Shown here in pieces: positions 50,779 to 60,687 of a stretch of 64,000 nt of DNA (position 1 is its first letter; each line of letters begins with the position of its first letter). Position numbers and translations under genes: made by a program. The stretch comes from Clostridia bacterium (lineage in GTDB: Bacteria > Bacillota > Clostridia > Christensenellales > CAG-138): the NCBI GenBank assembly GCA_017429985.1, contig JAFRNW010000013.1, positions 39,932 through 103,931 of the forward strand. Direction: 5' to 3'. Below the pieces are notes generated by a model, which saw nothing but the letters and a program-made list of their open reading frames with translations, did no database searches and had not been told where the DNA came from.

Positions 50779-51927
50779 ATGGAAACGAATAAACACATGA
50801 CAAAAAAGCAGCGCAAGCTGCGCAGGATATGGAAGAGCGTCCGGCCCTTCTGCGTGTTTGTCGTATCCGTGCTCGTTGTCTATCTGATTTCAAGCTTTTC
50901 GGTTCGGTATTTTCTTTCCAACTATATCAATCCCGTCGACGTGCATGATTCGACGCCGATCGAAGTCGTGATCCCGGAATCCGCGTCCGCGAGCAAGATC
51001 GCCCAGATCCTCTATAACGCAAGGGGGCAGGATGAAAAGGGACTGATCACCAATACCGCCGTCTTCAAGGTCTACGTGGATTTCATCGGGAAGGCAAGCA
51101 GTCTGCAGGCTGGCACATACATCCTGTCCAGGAACATGACGCTGAAGCAGATCGTGGATACCATTTGCGACGGAAACGGCCAGAAAGAGGTCGTCAAGTT
51201 CACCATTCCGGAAGGGTATACCGTTCTGGATATCGCAAAGACCCTGCTTGACAAGAACCTGATCACAGACGAAAGCAAATTCCTGTCCCTGTGCGCAAGC
51301 CGTGAATCGAACGAGTCTTTCTCGTTTATCGCGCAGCTGCCGGAATCCGCCGAGAAGTCCCGCACCTTTATCATGGAAGGATATCTTTTCCCGGATACCT
51401 ACGAGGTGTTTGCGGACGGCAGCGTTCAGGCCATTATCGTCAAATTTGTCAACCGGTTCAATGACGTGTTCACGGAGGATTATCTGCTGAGAGCGGAAGA
51501 ACTCGGAATGACGGTGGATGAAGTCGTGACGCTCGCCTCCCTGATAGAACGCGAGGCAAAAAACGAGGATGATTTCGGGAAAGTATCCGCCGTGTTCCAC
51601 AACCGTCTCAGGGAGGGAATGAAGCTTCAGTCGTGCGCGAGTCTGTCCTATATTCTCGGCATCAGCAAATACACGTTCTCTTCCGCGGAAATGGAAACGG
51701 ATTCTCTGTACAATACATATAAATATGACGGTCTCCCCGTCGGACCGATCTGCAATCCCGGCGAGAAAGCGATCAAAGCCGCGCTGTATCCGAATCAGGA
51801 ATACATCGACGACGGCTATCTGTATTTCTGCAACGGAAATGTCAGCCTGAGCTCCGATCTGGTTTTTGCAAAAACCTATGAGGAGCATCAGAAAAACGTT
51901 GCGCTATATTCGGCTTACTGGAATTAA
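50779..51927 (+). CDS. mltG: Endolytic murein transglycosylase MltG
   Basis: This 382-aa membrane-anchored enzyme cuts nascent glycan strands to end chain growth. A basic N-terminus and one membrane helix (about residues 24-45) precede a LysM-like subdomain (about 60-150) and the YceG catalytic domain. The catalytic Glu lies in LASLIEREAKNEDDF, and the C-terminal YKYDGLPVGPICNPGEKAI is conserved. The ATG at 50779 has no ribosome site and sits 8 nt after a TATAAT box, suggesting a leaderless transcript. Confidence 0.93.
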   Translation: METNKHMTKKQRKLRRIWKSVRPFCVFVVSVLVVYLISSFSVRYFLSNYINPVDVHDSTPIEVVIPESASASKIAQILYNARGQDEKGLITNTAVFKVYVDFIGKASSLQAGTYILSRNMTLKQIVDTICDGNGQKEVVKFTIPEGYTVLDIAKTLLDKNLITDESKFLSLCASRESNESFSFIAQLPESAEKSRTFIMEGYLFPDTYEVFADGSVQAIIVKFVNRFNDVFTEDYLLRAEELGMTVDEVVTLASLIEREAKNEDDFGKVSAVFHNRLREGMKLQSCASLSYILGISKYTFSSAEMETDSLYNTYKYDGLPVGPICNPGEKAIKAALYPNQEYIDDGYLYFCNGNVSLSSDLVFAKTYEEHQKNVALYSAYWN

Positions 51928-51991
51928 AAACTGAAAAAGTTCCGATGATTAATACTGGTAAACGGCAAATCGGTGCTGTATACTTGGTATC

Positions 51992-53482
51992 ATGAGAAGA
52001 ATTGGTTTTGATAATAAGAAATACGTCCAGATGCAGTCTGCGAACATCCGTTCACGGATCAGTCAGTTCAACGACAAACTCTATCTGGAATTCGGCGGGA
52101 AGCTTTTTGACGATTATCACGCGTCCAGAGTGCTTCCCGGTTTTCTTCCTGACACCAAGGTCAACATGCTCCGGCAGCTCAGGGAAGACGCGGAGATCAT
52201 CATCGCGATCTATGCCCAGGACATTGAGAAAAGCAAGATCCGGAACGATCTCGACATCGCCTATGACAATGAGGTGCTGCGCCTGATCGACGCGTTCCGC
52301 TCCAAAGGCCTTTATGTCAGCTCTGTCGTCATCACAAGGTACAACGGGGAAGCGGCTGCCGACGCCTATGCCAACCGCCTGAAAAACCTCGGGATCGCGG
52401 TGTATAAGCATTATCCGATTCCCGGGTATCCGAGCAACATCCCCCTGATCGTCAGCGACGACGGATTCGGCAAGAACGATTACATCAAAACGACAAAGCC
52501 TCTGGTCGTCGTGACCGCGCCGGGTCCCGGAAGCGGGAAACTGGCGGTATGCCTTTCCCAGCTTTACCATGAGGCAAAGCACGGGATCAAAGCGGGGTAT
52601 GCGAAGTTTGAAACGTTCCCGATCTGGAACCTCCCTCTCAAGCATCCCGTGAACCTTGCCTATGAAGCGGCGACGACGGATCTCGACGACGTCAACATGA
52701 TCGATCCGTTCCATCTCGAGGCATACGGCGTTACGACGGTCAATTACAACCGGGACGTGGATTCCTTCCCGGTCCTGAACGCGATCTTTGAAAAGATTTC
52801 CGGCAGTTCCCCGTATAAGTCTCCGACGGATATGGGTGTCAATATGGCAGGATACTGCATCACGGACGATGAGGTCGTTTCCGTCGCTGCAAAACAGGAG
52901 ATTATACGGAGATACTATAAAGCGCAGTGCGACTGCAGGAGAGGCCTTGTTCCGGAGAGCCAGGAATGGAAACTGGAACTTCTGATGAACACCTGCGGCA
53001 TCTCCGCTAAGGACAGGCCGGTCGTTGCGGCATCTCTGAAAAAGTCACAGGATACCGGAGGTCTGCCCGCAGTCGCGATCGAGCTGAAGAACCATAAGAT
53101 GGTGGAGGGCAAGACGTCCGATTTGATCGGCGCCGCGGCAGGCGCCATCGTGAACGCGCTCAAAGCGCTCGGAAAGATATCCCATGAGATTGAACTGATG
53201 TCTCCGATCGTGATCGAACCGATTCAGGATCTGAAAGTGAAATGCCTCGGGAACCAGAACCCCAGACTCCATTCGGACGAGGTTCTGATCGCCCTTTCCA
53301 TCTGCGCCGCAACAAACCCGACGGCTGCGCTTGCCCTGAAACAGCTCCCGAAGCTGCGCGGTCTCGAGGCGCATTCCACCGTGATCCTGTCCGCAACCGA
53401 CATGAACGTATACCGCCGTCTCGGCATCAATATTACGTGTGAGCCGAATTATCAGCAAAACGGACGGCTTTTCCACAGATAA
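51992..53482 (+). CDS. DUF1846 protein
   Basis: This 496-aa cytosolic protein belongs to the DUF1846 family found in Firmicutes. Its biochemical role is not established, although structures show a nucleotide-binding-like fold. Characteristic parts are IGFDNKKYVQMQSANIRSRI at the start, VTAPGPGSGKLAVCLSQLYHE (a glycine-rich loop resembling a P-loop), VTTVNYNRDVDSFPVL, and a C-terminal LGNQNPRLHSDEVLIALSI. There is no ribosome site, but TATACT ends 8 nt before the ATG, again compatible with a leaderless mRNA. Length and domain order look intact. Confidence 0.9.
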   Translation: MRRIGFDNKKYVQMQSANIRSRISQFNDKLYLEFGGKLFDDYHASRVLPGFLPDTKVNMLRQLREDAEIIIAIYAQDIEKSKIRNDLDIAYDNEVLRLIDAFRSKGLYVSSVVITRYNGEAAADAYANRLKNLGIAVYKHYPIPGYPSNIPLIVSDDGFGKNDYIKTTKPLVVVTAPGPGSGKLAVCLSQLYHEAKHGIKAGYAKFETFPIWNLPLKHPVNLAYEAATTDLDDVNMIDPFHLEAYGVTTVNYNRDVDSFPVLNAIFEKISGSSPYKSPTDMGVNMAGYCITDDEVVSVAAKQEIIRRYYKAQCDCRRGLVPESQEWKLELLMNTCGISAKDRPVVAASLKKSQDTGGLPAVAIELKNHKMVEGKTSDLIGAAAGAIVNALKALGKISHEIELMSPIVIEPIQDLKVKCLGNQNPRLHSDEVLIALSICAATNPTAALALKQLPKLRGLEAHSTVILSATDMNVYRRLGINITCEPNYQQNGRLFHR

Positions 53483-53499
53483 CAGAAGGAAGACCTGAA

Positions 53500-54561
53500 A
53501 TGAACCGAATTTCGAAACTCCGGGCGGCTTTTGCGCAGAACTCCGTTGACGCCGCCCTGATTACAAGTTATGAAAACATGCTGTATTATTCCGGATTCAA
53601 GTGCGCCGAGGCGTATCTCCTGATCACCGGAAAGGATGCCTACATCTTTACGGACTTCCGTTATACGATCCAGGCAAGGGATGAGGCAAGGGAATGCCGA
53701 GTCATCGAGATTTCCAACGATACCCTGATCGCCCGTCTGCAGGAAGTGCTCAGCGCAGACGGCGTCCGCACATGCGGATTTGAAGAGGAAAAGCTGACGG
53801 TATCGCAGTTCCGTGAGTTCGAAGCGCTGTCCGTTGAACTGAAGCCGCTGTCAAGGACGATATCGTCATTCCGCCTTTTCAAGGATGCAGATGAGATTGA
53901 GAATCTCCGGATCGCGCAGTCCATGGCGGATAAGGCGTTCGGGCAGTTCCTTGAAAGAGTAAGGCCCGGCATGACAGAAGTGGAAGCTGCGGCGGAACTG
54001 GACTACCTCTGCAGACTGCAGGGAAGCGAAGGACCGTCGTTTGACACGATCATCGGGTCCGGACCGAACGGGGCGATGTGCCATGCAATACCCGGCCAGC
54101 GGAAACTTGCGGACGGCGATCTGGTGGTCGTGGATTTCGGGTGCGTGTACAACGGATATCATTCCGATATGACCAGGACGTTCGGAATCGGAAAAGTCAG
54201 TGACAAATGCAGGAGAATCTATGATATAGTATTAGAGGCTCAGCTGAAGGTGCTGGACTCTCTCAGAAGCGGCATTTCCGGGAAGGAAATGGACCGGATC
54301 GCCAGGAACTGCATCGCTTCGTACGGATTCGGCGAGTGCTTCGGGCACGGACTCGGCCATGGCTTCGGACTGGAGATCCATGAAAAGCCCAGGGCATCCA
54401 GACTGTCTGAAGACACGCTTCTTTCGGGCATGACGATCACGGACGAACCCGGCATCTACCTGGAAGGGGAATTCGGGGTCAGGATCGAGGATGATCTCGT
54501 GGTCACCGATGACGGATATATCAATCTGGCGAATACAACGAAGAAACTGATCATCATTTAA
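53500..54561 (+). CDS. Xaa-Pro peptidase (M24 family)
   Basis: This 353-aa aminopeptidase P-like metalloprotease removes N-terminal residues before proline. A creatinase-like N-terminal domain (about 1-125) is followed by a pita-bread domain. Its metal ligands are visible: [19 protein letters not shown] (two Asp), [15 protein letters not shown] (His), [18 protein letters not shown] (two Glu). GAAGGAAG precedes the ATG. It lies just upstream of efp, a very common Firmicute pairing, perhaps linked to proline-rich proteins whose synthesis needs EF-P. Confidence 0.94.
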   Translation: MNRISKLRAAFAQNSVDAALITSYENMLYYSGFKCAEAYLLITGKDAYIFTDFRYTIQARDEARECRVIEISNDTLIARLQEVLSADGVRTCGFEEEKLTVSQFREFEALSVELKPLSRTISSFRLFKDADEIENLRIAQSMADKAFGQFLERVRPGMTEVEAAAELDYLCRLQGSEGPSFDTIIGSGPNGAMCHAIPGQRKLADGDLVVVDFGCVYNGYHSDMTRTFGIGKVSDKCRRIYDIVLEAQLKVLDSLRSGISGKEMDRIARNCIASYGFGECFGHGLGHGFGLEIHEKPRASRLSEDTLLSGMTITDEPGIYLEGEFGVRIEDDLVVTDDGYINLANTTKKLIII

Positions 54562-54596
54562 TAAATACAGACGAAGGGATTTGGAGGAACACATTT

Positions 54597-55154
54597 ATGA
54601 TTATGGCAGGCGATTTTCGCAAAGGCATGACCGTTGAGATCGATGGACAGGTTTGGTCCATTGCTGATTTCCAGCATGTAAAACCCGGCAAAGGCGCAGC
54701 CTTTGTACGTACCAGGCTGAAAAACGTTATGACGGGAGCCGTTCTTGAAAGAACATTCAGCCCCACGGACAAATATCCGCCGGCTCATATTGAGACAAAG
54801 GAGATGCAGTATCTGTATCAGGACGGCGATCTGTACTACTTCATGGATACGGAGACCTACGAGCAGCTGCCTCTGAACCATGAGCAGGTAGAGGACGCGA
54901 TCAACTTCATCGTGGAGAACCAGAACGTTAAGATCAAGTTCTTCAAAGGCAGCCCGTTCTCTGTCGAAGCGCCGAATTTCGTTGAGCTTCTCATCACGCA
55001 CTGCGAGCCCGGTGTTCGTGGGGATACGGCGACGGGAACGACGAAACCCGCCACGCTTGAAACAGGATATCAGATCAATGTCCCGCTGTTCGTGAATGAA
55101 GGCGACAGAGTACGCGTCGACACGAGAACCGGCGACTATATGGAACGCTGCTGA
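54597..55154 (+). CDS. efp: Elongation factor P
   Basis: This 185-aa translation factor relieves stalling at polyproline. Three OB-like beta domains are expected. The loop that enters the peptidyl-transferase centre is KPGKGAAF with Lys32 at the tip. The C-terminal [25 protein letters not shown] is diagnostic. GGAGG lies 9 nt before the ATG at 54597; the second in-frame ATG two codons later is an alternative. The abundant Pro-rich linkers of the envelope proteins in this window are natural clients. Confidence 0.96.
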   Translation: MIMAGDFRKGMTVEIDGQVWSIADFQHVKPGKGAAFVRTRLKNVMTGAVLERTFSPTDKYPPAHIETKEMQYLYQDGDLYYFMDTETYEQLPLNHEQVEDAINFIVENQNVKIKFFKGSPFSVEAPNFVELLITHCEPGVRGDTATGTTKPATLETGYQINVPLFVNEGDRVRVDTRTGDYMERC

Positions 55155-55181
55155 ACACTGTCTGCTGAATGAGGTGACCGT

Positions 55182-55592
55182 ATGAGCAAGATATCTGAAA
55201 AAGTCGCTTATCTGAAGGGTCTGTGCGAAGGACTGAACCTGAATGACGACGCCTACGGAAAACTGTTCCGCGCCGTGATCGAAACGCTGGACGCCGTATC
55301 CGAGGAAATCGAGGAGCACGATCTTGCGATCCAGGACATTTCCGACGATCTGGACGATGTCTTTGATGACCTCGATGATCTGGATGAGGCTATTTTTGAC
55401 GAGGAAGACGAAGAAGAAGAGGAAGAGGATGACGGCTTCTTTGAGGTCGTGTGCCCTTCCTGCGGCGGCGTGATCTATTTCGACGAGGATATGCTCGACA
55501 ATGAGGACGGACTGATCTGCCCGCACTGCAACGAGCAGGTCGATATCGAGATCTGCCGTGAGGATGATCTGGATTCGGACGAAGACGACTGA
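55182..55592 (+). CDS. CD1247-type acidic zinc-ribbon protein
   Basis: This 136-aa protein has a helical N-terminal domain (KISEKVAYLKGLCEGLNLND) resembling what is annotated in clostridia as the CD1247 N-terminal domain. A very acidic run (about residues 55-88, almost only Asp and Glu) follows, and then a zinc ribbon with CPSCGG and CPHC. Function is unknown; similar proteins occur near efp in Clostridia. It follows efp by 27 nt and ends at a strong terminator. Confidence 0.85.
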   Translation: MSKISEKVAYLKGLCEGLNLNDDAYGKLFRAVIETLDAVSEEIEEHDLAIQDISDDLDDVFDDLDDLDEAIFDEEDEEEEEEDDGFFEVVCPSCGGVIYFDEDMLDNEDGLICPHCNEQVDIEICREDDLDSDEDD

Positions 55593-55609
55593 GAATCTGC
55601 CAGCGCTTT

Positions 55610-55646
55610 ACCGCATTATCCAGGATAATGCGGTTTTTCTTTTTTG
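55610..55646 (+). terminator. Terminator after the zinc-ribbon gene
   Basis: ACCGCATTATC-CA-GGATAATGCGGT hairpin with a tail of TTTTCTTTTTT. Confidence 0.95.
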
Positions 55647-55718
55647 GATGCAGGATTCCGATGTTTTTTGTTGTATAAATATCAAGTAGCTTAAAATTCG
55701 GAGGGAGGGTTGTCCGTG

Positions 55719-56714
55719 ATGCCGCGGGAATACACCGAGCAGCTGGAGAACACCACATTGTCTCAATATGCGGCACGGTCCGCCAACAGCAGAGGCAGGC
55801 TGTATCCTGTCGAGCCGTGTACCATCCGGACGGATTTCATCCGGGACAGGGACAGGATCATCCACTGCAAATCCTTCCGGAGAATGAAGCATAAAACACA
55901 GGTGTTTCTTTCCCCGCAGGGCGATCATTACAGGACCAGGCTGACGCATACGCTGGAAGTGTCCCAGATTGCCAGAACGATTTCGAGGGCGCTGCGGCTG
56001 AACGAGGATCTGACGGAAGCCATCGCCATGGGGCACGACCTCGGCCATACTCCCTTCGGGCACACCGGGGAGGACGTGCTGAACTCGCTTCTTCCGAACG
56101 GGTTCCGGCATAACGAGCAGAGCCTCCGCGTGGTGGACAAGCTGGAAAACGGCGGACAGGGTCTGAATCTGACCTATGAGGTCCGGGACGGCATCCTGAA
56201 TCATAAAAAAGACGGGCATCCCTGTACGCTGGAAGGGGAAGTGGTTTCGATCGCGGACCGCATCGCCTATATCAACCATGATATCGACGACGCGATCCGC
56301 GCAGGCATCCTGACGGAGGACAGCCTTCCGAAAGACTGCATTGCCGTTCTCGGGAATTCGCACAGAAAAAGGATCGATACCATGATCCATGACGTGGTGG
56401 ATAAAAGCTGGAACATGCCCAAAATACAGATGTCGGACAGCGTCGCTTTCTGTTTCAACGAACTCCGCAGTTTCATGTTCGCAAACGTGTATACAAACAG
56501 AGCCGCGAAGTCGGAAGAGGGGAAAGCGAAGCGAGTGGTCGAAGAACTGTACTATTACTATTATAAATACAACGACCTGCTTCCGGAGGAGTTTCTCAAG
56601 TACAGGGAGTCGGACGGAAGAGACGTCGTAACGGCTGACTATATCGCCTGCATGACGGACAATTACGCGGTCAACGAGTTTAAAAGACTCTTTGTCCCGA
56701 TCGCATTTGAATGA
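55719..56714 (+). CDS. dgt: dGTPase-like HD-domain triphosphohydrolase
   Basis: This protein of about 331 aa is a deoxynucleoside triphosphate triphosphohydrolase-like HD protein, which releases tripolyphosphate from dNTPs. HD ligands are visible in RTRLTHTLEVSQIART and AMGHDLGHTPFGHTGEDVLN. The N-terminal YAARSANSRGR is typical of this bacterial group. I chose the ATG at 55719; the run GGAGGGAGGG ends 9 nt before it. TTG at 55710 and GTG at 55716 are alternatives. It is followed by dnaG, a common Clostridia pairing. Confidence 0.9.
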   Translation: MPREYTEQLENTTLSQYAARSANSRGRLYPVEPCTIRTDFIRDRDRIIHCKSFRRMKHKTQVFLSPQGDHYRTRLTHTLEVSQIARTISRALRLNEDLTEAIAMGHDLGHTPFGHTGEDVLNSLLPNGFRHNEQSLRVVDKLENGGQGLNLTYEVRDGILNHKKDGHPCTLEGEVVSIADRIAYINHDIDDAIRAGILTEDSLPKDCIAVLGNSHRKRIDTMIHDVVDKSWNMPKIQMSDSVAFCFNELRSFMFANVYTNRAAKSEEGKAKRVVEELYYYYYKYNDLLPEEFLKYRESDGRDVVTADYIACMTDNYAVNEFKRLFVPIAFE

Positions 56715-56741
56715 TGACTCCCCGGATAAAGGACGTGTCTT

Positions 56742-58523
56742 ATGGCATTTACGCAGAGCTGGATCGATGAGCTCCTCGCAAAAAACGATATCGTATCGGT
56801 GGTTTCCGGATATGTGTCTTTAAAGCCGAAAGGACGCAGGCTCTGGGGCCTTTGCCCGATCCACGGGGAAAAGACGGCTTCTTTTTCCGTCAGTCCCGAC
56901 AAGCAGATGTTTTACTGCTTCGGATGCCACGCGGGCGGAACGGCGATCCAGTTCATCATGCAGATGGAACGCCTGACGTTCCCGGAAGCGGTGCGCTTTC
57001 TTGCAGAACGCGCCGGCATGACGGTTCCGGAAGACAGGGACGACGAGCAGTATCAGCAGGAGCGCGCCAGAAAAGAACGGCTCTATCAGGCGTGCAATCT
57101 GGCTGCGCGCTTCTATATGGAAAACCTGATCGGCGCCAACGGCGGACCTGCAAGGGAATACTTTGCGAGGCGGAATATCGGAAGCAGCGCCGTGAAACGC
57201 TTCGGCCTCGGATACGCGCCGGAAGGATGGGACAACCTGAAGAACCATCTGACCGCGCAGGGTTTCACCGAAGACGAACTGCTTGACGCGGGCCTGCTTG
57301 TGCGGAACCCGAACAGCGGCAGAATCTATGACGCGTACAGAAACCGGGTGATTTTCCCGATCATCGGGGTTAACGGACGCGTGATCGGGTTCGGCGCGCG
57401 TGTGATGAACCAGGAGGACAAGCCGAAATACATCAACACGGGCGATACGCCGATCTACAACAAACGCCGGAATCTGTACGGTCTGAATCTTCAGAAAAGC
57501 ACCCGCCTTTCCAGCCTGATCATGGTGGAAGGATACACGGACGTCATCGGGATGTACAACGCCGGGATCGAGAATGTCGTCGCAAGCCTCGGTACCGCGC
57601 TCACGGAGGAACAGGCGAGGCTTCTGACACGGTATGTTTCCTCCGTATTCATCGCGTATGACGGCGATGCGGCCGGACAGAACGCGACGCTCCGCGGTCT
57701 GGACATCCTTCAGAAGGAAGGGCTTGACGTGCGCGTCATCGTTTTCCCGGACAATCTGGACCCGGACGAATACTGCAGAAAATACGGAAAGGAAGGCATT
57801 GACGCTCTGATCGACGCCGCGATCTCGCTGAATTCGTTCAAGCTGATCTGCCTGAAGAGAGGATTCGACCTTTCCAAAGACCATGACAGGGAAAAATACG
57901 CGATGGACGCCTGCAGAATGATTGCCAGGATGGAGCCCGTTCAGCAGGAGGCATGCATCGCGCAGGTCTCAAAGGAAACGGGTCTCTCGGTGGCTTCGCT
58001 GGAGGCGCAGATCGGAAGGGATCAGAAGCGGGAGACCGTGTCGGAACAGAACGCGCGCAGAAGAGCGGGGGCGTCTTCCGGACGGGACGCTTTGAAAGAC
58101 GTCAATTCCGCCAGGAACATTGCCGAAGGCATGATCGTCTCCTGCATGGCCAGATCGGCAGAGGCGGTGAAATATGTGCGCGAGAATCAGATTCTTGACA
58201 GCGTCCGGAATACAGTATATAAAGACTTTGGCCTGAAACTGGCCGCGTCGGAAGATCCGGAGAAAGAGATCCATTCCATCGTGGGAACGATGGAAGAGGG
58301 ACCCGCTTCGCTGATCTCCTCGCTGCTGAATAAAGACACACAGTACGGCAGTCCCGTCCAGATGATCGACGACTGCGTGGAACGGATCAGGAAGATCGAA
58401 CGGGACGAACTGATCGACTCGCTCGGCCGGCAGCTTGCCGCTCCGGGGCTTTCCCCGGAGAACAGGAAGGATATCCTGATGCGTATTCAGGAACTGAACA
58501 GACAGAAGAACGCGAACAACTGA
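56742..58523 (+). CDS. dnaG: DNA primase
   Basis: This 593-aa primase makes RNA primers at the replication fork. The N-terminal zinc-binding domain is CPIHGE...CFGCHAGG (about residues 38-63). The catalytic core has the TOPRIM motif [27 protein letters not shown] (near residue 261) and the acidic [12 protein letters not shown]. The C-terminal helicase-interaction domain (about 430-593) is divergent, as usual. AAAGGA precedes the ATG. dnaG-rpoD is the conserved macromolecular-synthesis pair; rpsU is not present upstream. Confidence 0.96.
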   Translation: MAFTQSWIDELLAKNDIVSVVSGYVSLKPKGRRLWGLCPIHGEKTASFSVSPDKQMFYCFGCHAGGTAIQFIMQMERLTFPEAVRFLAERAGMTVPEDRDDEQYQQERARKERLYQACNLAARFYMENLIGANGGPAREYFARRNIGSSAVKRFGLGYAPEGWDNLKNHLTAQGFTEDELLDAGLLVRNPNSGRIYDAYRNRVIFPIIGVNGRVIGFGARVMNQEDKPKYINTGDTPIYNKRRNLYGLNLQKSTRLSSLIMVEGYTDVIGMYNAGIENVVASLGTALTEEQARLLTRYVSSVFIAYDGDAAGQNATLRGLDILQKEGLDVRVIVFPDNLDPDEYCRKYGKEGIDALIDAAISLNSFKLICLKRGFDLSKDHDREKYAMDACRMIARMEPVQQEACIAQVSKETGLSVASLEAQIGRDQKRETVSEQNARRRAGASSGRDALKDVNSARNIAEGMIVSCMARSAEAVKYVRENQILDSVRNTVYKDFGLKLAASEDPEKEIHSIVGTMEEGPASLISSLLNKDTQYGSPVQMIDDCVERIRKIERDELIDSLGRQLAAPGLSPENRKDILMRIQELNRQKNANN

Positions 58524-58545
58524 AATCATTCAGGAGGATAATAGA

Positions 58546-59637
58546 TTGGAACAGATTGCAAAGAAAGAAAATGTCAAGGATCTGAAGATCAAGGAGCTCC
58601 TTGATACGGGCAAGGCAAAAGGCGTGCTTTCCTATAAGGAAATCATGAATTCGCTGGAAGAGCTTGATCTGGATCAGGAACAGGTCGAAAAACTCTATGA
58701 GAACATAGAAGAGATGAATATCGACGTCGTCGAGGAGGTGGAGATCCCCGAAGACATGTCGGAGGAGATCGCAGAGATCGAATCCGCTCTTTCGTCCACG
58801 GAGGGCATCAATACGGACGATCCCGTCCGGATGTACCTGAAGGAGATCGGGCGCGTACCGCTCCTTTCCGCCCAGCAGGAGATCGAAATCGCCAAGAGGA
58901 TGGACGAGGGGGATGAAAGCGCGAAGCAGGAGCTTGCGGAAGCAAACCTCAGGCTTGTCGTATCCATCGCAAAGCGGTACGTCGGCAGGGGCATGCTGTT
59001 TCTGGACCTGATCCAGGAAGGCAATCTGGGCCTGATCAAGGCGGTCGAGAAATTCGATTACAAAAAGGGATACAAGTTCTCCACATACGCGACCTGGTGG
59101 ATCCGCCAGGCGATCACCAGGGCGATCGCGGACCAGGCAAGAACGATCCGCATCCCCGTCCACATGGTGGAAACGATCAACAAGCTGATCCGGATCAACC
59201 GCCAGCTCGTCCAGGAGCTCGGCAGAGATCCGCGTCCGGACGAGATCGCAAAGGAAATGGGAATCTCCGAGGAAAAAGTCCGCGAGATCATCAAGATCGC
59301 CCAGGAGCCCGTTTCCCTCGAGACTCCGATCGGCGAGGAGGATGACAGCCACCTCGGCGATTTCATTCCGGACGATGACGCGCCGGCTCCGGCGGAAGCG
59401 GTCGCGACGACGCTGCTGAAAGAGCAGCTGATGGATGTCCTGGACACCCTGACGACGAGAGAGGCAAAGGTTCTCTGCCTCCGCTACGGACTTGACGACG
59501 GCAAGGCGAGGACGCTGGAGGAAGTCGGCAGGGAATTCAACGTCACCCGTGAAAGAATCCGGCAGATCGAGGCCAAAGCGCTCCGCAAGCTGCGCCATCC
59601 GAGCAGAAGCAAACGGCTGAAGGATTTCCTGGAGTGA
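58546..59637 (+). CDS. rpoD: Primary sigma factor SigA
   Basis: This 363-aa vegetative sigma factor recognises TTGACA/TATAAT promoters such as those listed here. Region 1.2 is [18 protein letters not shown], region 2 [22 protein letters not shown] and [19 protein letters not shown], region 3 [11 protein letters not shown], and region 4.2 [20 protein letters not shown]. Region 1.1 is short (first 80 residues or so), normal for Firmicutes. The start is TTG at 58546 with AGGAGG 8 nt upstream. It follows dnaG by 22 nt. Confidence 0.97.
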   Translation: MEQIAKKENVKDLKIKELLDTGKAKGVLSYKEIMNSLEELDLDQEQVEKLYENIEEMNIDVVEEVEIPEDMSEEIAEIESALSSTEGINTDDPVRMYLKEIGRVPLLSAQQEIEIAKRMDEGDESAKQELAEANLRLVVSIAKRYVGRGMLFLDLIQEGNLGLIKAVEKFDYKKGYKFSTYATWWIRQAITRAIADQARTIRIPVHMVETINKLIRINRQLVQELGRDPRPDEIAKEMGISEEKVREIIKIAQEPVSLETPIGEEDDSHLGDFIPDDDAPAPAEAVATTLLKEQLMDVLDTLTTREAKVLCLRYGLDDGKARTLEEVGREFNVTRERIRQIEAKALRKLRHPSRSKRLKDFLE

Positions 59638-59655
59638 TCCGGAAGGGGAAGGCCA

Positions 59656-60681
59656 TTGCTGACAAAAGATTTCTACTACGATCTTCCGAAGGAACTGATC
59701 GCGCAGACGCCGGTGGAAGACCGATCCTCCTGCAGGCTGCTGGTCTATGACCGAAGGACCCGTGAAATAACAGATACGGTTTTCCGAGATATTCTCTGGT
59801 ATCTTCATCCCGGGGATATTCTCGTGCGGAACAATACGAAGGTCATGCCCGCAAGGCTGTACGCCGTGCGCGAGGATAACGGCGCGAAAGCGGAGTTTCT
59901 GCTCCTGGAAAGGGTGGAAGGGGATACATGGAAATGCATCGCCCGTCCCGCGAGAAGGATCCGGCCCGGGTATCTTTACCGCGCCAGCGACGAACTCTCC
60001 GTCCGCATCGTCGGGGATGCCGACATGGAAGGCGGAAAGATCGTGGAACTGGTTTACGGGGGAATATTTGAAGAGGTCCTCGACCGGGCAGGTAGCATGC
60101 CGCTTCCTCCGTACATCAAGGAAAAGCTGAAGAACCCGACGGATTATCAGACGGTCTACGCGAAGGAACTCGGTTCGGCCGCCGCGCCGACGGCGGGGCT
60201 GCATTTCACGGAAGATCTTTTCAGACAGCTGAAAGAGAACCGGGTGGAGGTTGCGGATATCCTGCTTCATGTCGGCCTCGGCACATTCCGCCCTGTCAGC
60301 GCGGACAACGTGGAAGACCATGTCATGCATTCGGAATACTATGAGGTTTCAAGGGATGCAGCCGACGCGATCAACCGCGCAAGAGAGAACGGGGGAAGAC
60401 GGATCGCGGTCGGAACGACTTCCGTCAGAACGCTGGAAAGCGTCGCGGATGCGGACGGAAACATCGTCGGAAAAACTGGATGGACGAACATTTTCATCAA
60501 GCCCGGATACCGTTTCAAAGCGGTGGACGCCCTGATCACGAACTTCCACCTGCCGGAATCCACCCTGCTGATGCTTGTTTCCGCCATGTGCTCGAGAGAG
60601 GAGATTCTGAACGTCTACCAGCATGCCATTGAAGAACGTTACCGGTTCTTCAGCTTCGGCGACGCGATGCTGATACTGTGA
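59656..60681 (+). CDS. queA: S-adenosylmethionine:tRNA ribosyltransferase-isomerase
   Basis: This 341-aa enzyme forms the epoxyqueuosine side chain on tRNA by moving the ribosyl part of SAM. Hallmarks are FYYDLPKELIAQTPVEDR, NNTKVMPARLY, AAPTAGLHFTEDLF and VGLGTFRPV. The start is TTG at 59656, with GGAAGGGGAAGG upstream. It is followed by tgt after 6 nt, giving the last two activities of queuosine insertion. The host tRNAs would be Asp, His and Tyr with GUN anticodons, three of which are in this window. Confidence 0.96.
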   Translation: MLTKDFYYDLPKELIAQTPVEDRSSCRLLVYDRRTREITDTVFRDILWYLHPGDILVRNNTKVMPARLYAVREDNGAKAEFLLLERVEGDTWKCIARPARRIRPGYLYRASDELSVRIVGDADMEGGKIVELVYGGIFEEVLDRAGSMPLPPYIKEKLKNPTDYQTVYAKELGSAAAPTAGLHFTEDLFRQLKENRVEVADILLHVGLGTFRPVSADNVEDHVMHSEYYEVSRDAADAINRARENGGRRIAVGTTSVRTLESVADADGNIVGKTGWTNIFIKPGYRFKAVDALITNFHLPESTLLMLVSAMCSREEILNVYQHAIEERYRFFSFGDAMLIL

Positions 60682-60687
60682 ACTCTT

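Noticed and set aside
58387..60330. 647-codon minus-strand ORF opposite rpoD and queA
   Set aside because: Shadow of two clear genes; the composition reflects their third codon positions and there is no ribosome site or motif.
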